In this document: positions 6,675 to 9,096 of the stretch, piece by piece | Position numbering within the stretch: position 1 is the stretch's first letter | Layout of the letters: the number at the start of each line of letters is the position of its first letter | From: Deltaproteobacteria bacterium | Lineage (GTDB): Bacteria > Desulfobacterota > Desulfuromonadia > Desulfuromonadales > Geopsychrobacteraceae | Reading direction: 5' to 3' | Assembly (NCBI GenBank): GCA_009993495.1 | Contig: JAACTI010000168.1 | Location: 1 to 9,096, forward strand | DNA: 9,096 bases | Program-made: the position numbers and the translations under genes | The notes under the pieces: model-generated | Databases searched by the model: none | The model's input: the letters and a program-made list of their open reading frames with translations, nothing else | Told to the model about the DNA's origin: nothing

Positions 6675-6682
6675 TGTCTGAA
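6674..6682 (+). repeat. 9-bp direct repeat GTGTCTGAA, right copy (insert boundary)
   Basis: This is the second exact copy of the repeat at 5726-5734. Its first base is the last base of the antitoxin stop TAG, and its GTG is a possible cas4 start. Removing one copy plus the DNA between the two leaves cas7c and the cas4 ATG at 6695 separated by 27 nt, with GAAGAAGGGG as ribosome binding site. Confidence 0.55.
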
Positions 6683-7318
6683 GAAGGGGCTGCTATGTAC
6701 GACGAAGCCGACTACATCATGCTCTCGGCCTTGCAGCACTATCAGTTCTGCCCGCGCCAGTGCGCCCTGATCCATATTGAACAGCAGTGGGCGGAAAACC
6801 TCTTTACGGCGCAAGGCAAGGTGCTGCACGAGCGTGCCGATAGCAACAAAAGCGAATGGCAGGGCGATGTGCGTATTGTGCGTAGTCTGCCTCTCTGTTC
6901 ACGCCAGTACGGTTTGAGCGGTCAGGCCGATGTGGTGGAATTTCATCCCGCCGGCAGCGTCTATCCGGTGGAATACAAACGCGGAAAGCCGAAATCGGAT
7001 CGCTGTGACGAGGTACAGCTTTGTGCCCAGGCCCTGTGTCTGGAGGAGATGTTGACGCTGCAAATAAACCGGGGTGCGCTTTATTATGGGCAAAAACGTC
7101 GCCGTACAGAGGTGGCTTTCGATGACGGACTGCGTGGGCTGACCTTGGAAATCATAAATAAAACCCATGCGTTAATCGGGGCTGGACGAACGCCTGGGGC
7201 CGTTTATGCAAAGAAGTGCGACAGCTGTTCGCTCTTTTCGATCTGCCTGCCGCAGAGCTGTGCCGACAGGCGCAAGGTTGGGCCGTATCTGTCGCGCATG
7301 CTCAAGGGGGACACATGA
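6674..7318 (+). CDS. cas4: Cas4 exonuclease, spacer adaptation
   Basis: Cas4 is a RecB-like Fe-S nuclease that trims prespacers and selects PAM and orientation together with Cas1-Cas2. From GTG 6674 the protein is 214 aa. Four cluster cysteines are visible: C26 (FCPRQC) and C182, C185, C191 (KKCDSCSLFSIC). The nuclease core shows H52 (GKVLHERAD), D86 (GQADVVEF), E100-x-K102 (VEYKRGKPK) and Q115 (DEVQLCAQAL). The start is uncertain. GTG 6674 has GGAGG 8 nt upstream. ATG 6695 gives MYDEADYIMLSALQHY, which is closer to typical I-C Cas4 starts, and has GAAGAAGGGG 5 nt upstream. The direct-repeat reading of the insert suggests 6695 is the ancestral start. The stop overlaps cas1 as ATGA. The gene is clearly more GC-rich than cas3-cas7c (6901-6960: 37 G/C of 60). 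Confidence 0.94.
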   Translation: MSEEGAAMYDEADYIMLSALQHYQFCPRQCALIHIEQQWAENLFTAQGKVLHERADSNKSEWQGDVRIVRSLPLCSRQYGLSGQADVVEFHPAGSVYPVEYKRGKPKSDRCDEVQLCAQALCLEEMLTLQINRGALYYGQKRRRTEVAFDDGLRGLTLEIINKTHALIGAGRTPGAVYAKKCDSCSLFSICLPQSCADRRKVGPYLSRMLKGDT

Positions 7319-8346
7319 GAAAAATGCTTAACACCCTGTATGTCACCACCCAGGGGGCCTATCTGCATAAAGAAGGGGAGACGGTGGTCGTTAAAATCGA
7401 GCACGAAAATCGGCTACGTCTGCCGATTCACACTTTGAGTTCCATCGTCTGTTTCGGCCAGGTCAGCTGCAGCCCGTATCTGCTCGGCCACTGTGCCGAA
7501 AAGGATGTCGCTGTCAGCTTCATGTCCGAATACGGCAAGTTTCTGGCGCGGTTGCAGGGGCCGGTATCGGGTAACGTGTTGCTGCGCCGCGAGCAGTATC
7601 GGCGCGCCGATTGCGATGCGTCAACGGCGCGTCTGGCGCGGATGTTCGTGCTTGGCAAGGTTGCCAATGCGCGGCGGATTATTCATCGGGCGACGCGTGA
7701 CCACAGCGACAGAGTTGCCGCAACTGGCATGGATCAAATTTGTCAGCTGCTGGCGCGTTATACCGAACGTCTGCTGCAGGAAGATCAGCTCGACAGCATC
7801 CGCGGCATTGAAGGGCGCACGGCGCGGGATTATTTTGATCAGTTTAATCATCTGATAGTCGCCCAGAAGGAAGATTTCGTTTTCAAGGGTCGCAATCGGC
7901 GGCCGCCCCTTGATCGGGTCAATTGCCTGCTGTCTTTTGTTTACAGCCTGCTGCATCACGATGCCCGTTCGGCCCTCGAAACTGTCGGGCTCGACCCGGC
8001 GGTTGGTTATCTGCATCGCGACCGGCCGGGGCGCATGGGACTGGCACTTGACCTGATGGAAGAGTTTCGCCCCATGCTAGCGGATCGGCTGGTACTGTCA
8101 CTCATCAATCTCGGGCAGGTCAAAAAGAAGGGCTTCACGATCACCGAATCGGGTGCGGTGAGAATGGATGACGAGACGCGCAAAACCCTGCTGGTTGCGT
8201 ATCAAAAGCGCAAGCAGGAAGAGATAGAGCACCCCTTTCTGCAGGAAAAAGTTCCGGTGGGGATGTTGCTTCTGGCTCAGGCGCAGCTGCTGGCGCGTCA
8301 TTTGCGTGGGGATCTGGATGACTATCCGCCTTTTTTGTGGAGATAA
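7315..8346 (+). CDS. cas1: Cas1 integrase, type I-C
   Basis: Cas1 is the metal-dependent integrase that, as a Cas1-Cas2 complex, inserts new spacers at the leader end of the array. The 343-aa length is normal. The catalytic residues are in place: E166 (GIEGRTARDYF), H234 (GYLHRDRPGR) and D246 followed by E249-E250 (LALDLMEEFRP). The N-terminal beta domain (about 1-85) precedes the helical catalytic domain. The frame runs back to ATG 7216, inside cas4, but ATG 7315 has AAGGGGG 4 nt upstream, overlaps the cas4 stop as ATGA, and yields the standard N terminus MRKMLNTLYVTTQGAYL. A TAA follows at 8344-8346, only 3 nt before cas2. It is strongly GC-rich (7561-7620 has 40 G/C of 60). Confidence 0.97.
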   Translation: MRKMLNTLYVTTQGAYLHKEGETVVVKIEHENRLRLPIHTLSSIVCFGQVSCSPYLLGHCAEKDVAVSFMSEYGKFLARLQGPVSGNVLLRREQYRRADCDASTARLARMFVLGKVANARRIIHRATRDHSDRVAATGMDQICQLLARYTERLLQEDQLDSIRGIEGRTARDYFDQFNHLIVAQKEDFVFKGRNRRPPLDRVNCLLSFVYSLLHHDARSALETVGLDPAVGYLHRDRPGRMGLALDLMEEFRPMLADRLVLSLINLGQVKKKGFTITESGAVRMDDETRKTLLVAYQKRKQEEIEHPFLQEKVPVGMLLLAQAQLLARHLRGDLDDYPPFLWR

Positions 8347-8349
8347 GCC

Positions 8350-8640
8350 ATGATGGTGCTGGTCAGTTACGATGTTTCGACCATGGATCGCACTGGGGCA
8401 AGAAGGCTGCGGCGGGTCGCCAAAATCTGCCAGAACCATGGTCAACGGGTGCAGTATTCGGTATTCGAATGCTTGGTCGATCCGGCCCAATGGACCATGA
8501 TGCGCCAGCAGTTGGTCGAAGTGATTGATGTGGCGCAAGACAGTCTGCGGTTCTATTTTCTTGGGGCAAATTGGCAAAAGCGTGTTGAGCATGTTGGTGC
8601 CAAAGAGGCTCTGGATCAGGAGGGGCCGCTCATCGTGTAG
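8350..8640 (+). CDS. cas2: Cas2, structural partner of Cas1
   Basis: Cas2 dimers bridge two Cas1 dimers and set the spacer length. The 96-aa product has the ferredoxin-like Cas2 pattern: strand MMVLVSYDVST with the conserved D8, then RRLRRVAKICQNHGQRVQYSVFECLVD, and a C-terminal strand SLRFYFLGANW. GGAGA lies just upstream of ATG 8350. ATG 8353 is an equally possible start. It follows cas1 by 3 nt and is the last cas gene before the leader, as is usual for type I-C. Confidence 0.96.
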   Translation: MMVLVSYDVSTMDRTGARRLRRVAKICQNHGQRVQYSVFECLVDPAQWTMMRQQLVEVIDVAQDSLRFYFLGANWQKRVEHVGAKEALDQEGPLIV

Positions 8641-8812
8641 CGAACCTCAAGGGGTTGTGATTTTCCCAGGAGATTCGCGCAACTGTAACTTCTTGAAAAG
8701 TATGGATAAATAAGAATGGATTCTTTTGTTTGAAGAATTTACGGCGACTTGAAAGGAGGCTCGCAAATAGCCGTAAAAAAACAGAGTAGAATCATGCTGT
8801 TATCAGCATGCA
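8641..8812 (+). promoter_or_regulatory. CRISPR leader
   Basis: These 172 bp between the cas2 stop and the first repeat are markedly more A/T-rich than cas1 and cas2 and have no convincing gene. The leader should hold the array promoter and the Cas1-Cas2 docking site. Two palindromes stand out: AAGAAT-GG-ATTCTT at 8712-8725, with its left arm AAGAAT repeated directly at 8733-8738 (21 bp on), and CATGCTG-TTAT-CAGCATG at 8793-8810, ending 2 bp before repeat 1. Possible promoter hexamers are weak, so I do not place a transcription start. No rho-independent terminator separates cas2 from the array, so read-through from the cas operon is possible. Confidence 0.75.
8793..8810. repeat. Inverted repeat at the leader-repeat junction
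   Basis: CATGCTG and CAGCATG are perfect 7-bp arms around TTAT, ending 2 bp before the first CRISPR repeat. The position suggests a leader-anchoring or protein-binding site used during spacer integration. It is also a small hairpin in the pre-crRNA leader. Confidence 0.6.
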
Positions 8813-9096
8813 GTCGCCCCCTGCGCGGGGGGCGTGGATTGAAACACATTGATGGTTGCCATATCGTGTCTCCTTCACAGTCGCCCCCTGCGCGGGGGGC
8901 GTGGATTGAAACTCAGGTCAGCTCGACCAATATCGCCGGCCTGTCCAGTCGCCCCCTGCGCGGGGGGCGTGGATTGAAACCCTGCGCAATCATGTGGACG
9001 ACCATGTCGAAAACCGTCGCCCCCTGCGCGGGGGGCGTGGATTGAAACACAACAATATGCGCCTGGCGCGTCCCCACCTGGAGTCGCCCCCTGCGC
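8813..9096 (+). CRISPR. Type I-C CRISPR array (4 full repeats + partial fifth; continues past the window)
   Basis: Four identical 33-bp repeats lie at 8813-8845, 8880-8912, 8948-8980 and 9016-9048, and the first 14 bases of a fifth at 9083-9096. Each begins GTCGCCCCC, has a TGCGC loop region, then GGGGGGCG, and ends TGGATTGAAAC. CGCCCCC can pair with GGGGGCG to form the stem. Cutting at its 3' base by Cas5c would leave an 11-nt 5' handle, TGGATTGAAAC, as known for I-C. The spacers are 34, 35, 35 and 34 bp (8846-8879, 8913-8947, 8981-9015, 9049-9082) and all differ. The GATTGAAAC end marks the side away from the leader, so transcription runs on the + strand and the newest spacers are those next to cas2. 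No spacer matches this window. Confidence 0.98.

Noticed and set aside
7216..7314. cas1 start at ATG 7216
   Set aside because: It lies about 100 nt inside cas4 and adds a non-conserved extension. ATG 7315 fits the family N terminus and the ATGA overlap.
8749..9045. Open frame running through the leader and CRISPR array (98 aa)
   Set aside because: It reads through identical 33-bp repeats and unique spacers. The repeated peptide comes from the repeats, not from a gene.
8846..9082. Self-targeting spacer against this locus
   Set aside because: Reading the four spacers on both strands showed no match of useful length to the rest of the window.

Overview
The window carries an almost complete type I-C CRISPR-Cas locus, all on the + strand, in the canonical order cas3 - cas5c - cas8c (with an internal cas11c start) - cas7c - [accessory insert] - cas4 - cas1 - cas2 - leader - CRISPR array. 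It opens inside the 3' end of an unrecognised gene that overlaps cas3 by ATGA, and it ends inside the fifth CRISPR repeat. The sequence does not name the organism. The mixed, moderately high G+C, the strong Shine-Dalgarno sites, the dispersed C-rich/G-rich hairpins and the type of HigB/HigA-like pair would suit a Gram-negative anaerobe such as a Desulfuromonas/Geobacter/Pelobacter-like delta-proteobacterium. This is inference.

Layout. 1-131: C-terminal end of an unknown protein. 128-5719: interference block, namely the Cas3 HD nuclease-helicase, Cas5c (crRNA processing and 5'-handle capping, taking the place of Cas6), Cas8c (large subunit), Cas11c (small subunit from an internal start at 4476) and Cas7c (backbone). 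5720-6673: a non-cas segment with a 53-aa ORF of unknown function, a cluster of C-rich/G-rich palindromes, and a toxin-antitoxin pair (RelE/HigB-like toxin, Xre-family antitoxin). 6674-8640: adaptation block cas4-cas1-cas2. 8641-8812: A/T-rich leader. 8813-9096: four identical 33-bp repeats plus the first 14 bases of a fifth, with 34-35-bp spacers.

How it works together. Cas1-Cas2 with Cas4 would acquire spacers at the leader end. The array transcript would be cut by Cas5c at the base of the repeat hairpin, leaving the 11-nt handle TGGATTGAAAC. Cas5c, several Cas7c, Cas8c and Cas11c would form Cascade, which recruits Cas3 to destroy the target.

The most notable part is the insert between cas7 and cas4. 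It is bounded by a perfect 9-bp direct repeat, GTGTCTGAA (5726-5734 and 6674-6682). Collapsing the two copies into one regenerates a compact cas7-cas4 junction: a 27-nt gap with its own ribosome binding site ahead of the ATG at 6695. This suggests that the toxin-antitoxin segment was inserted into an intact I-C operon. The antitoxin stop now overlaps a possible cas4 GTG start, so cas4-cas1-cas2 may be translationally coupled to, and perhaps co-regulated with, the antitoxin. Base composition also changes across this junction, with a moderate-GC effector block and a GC-rich adaptation block.
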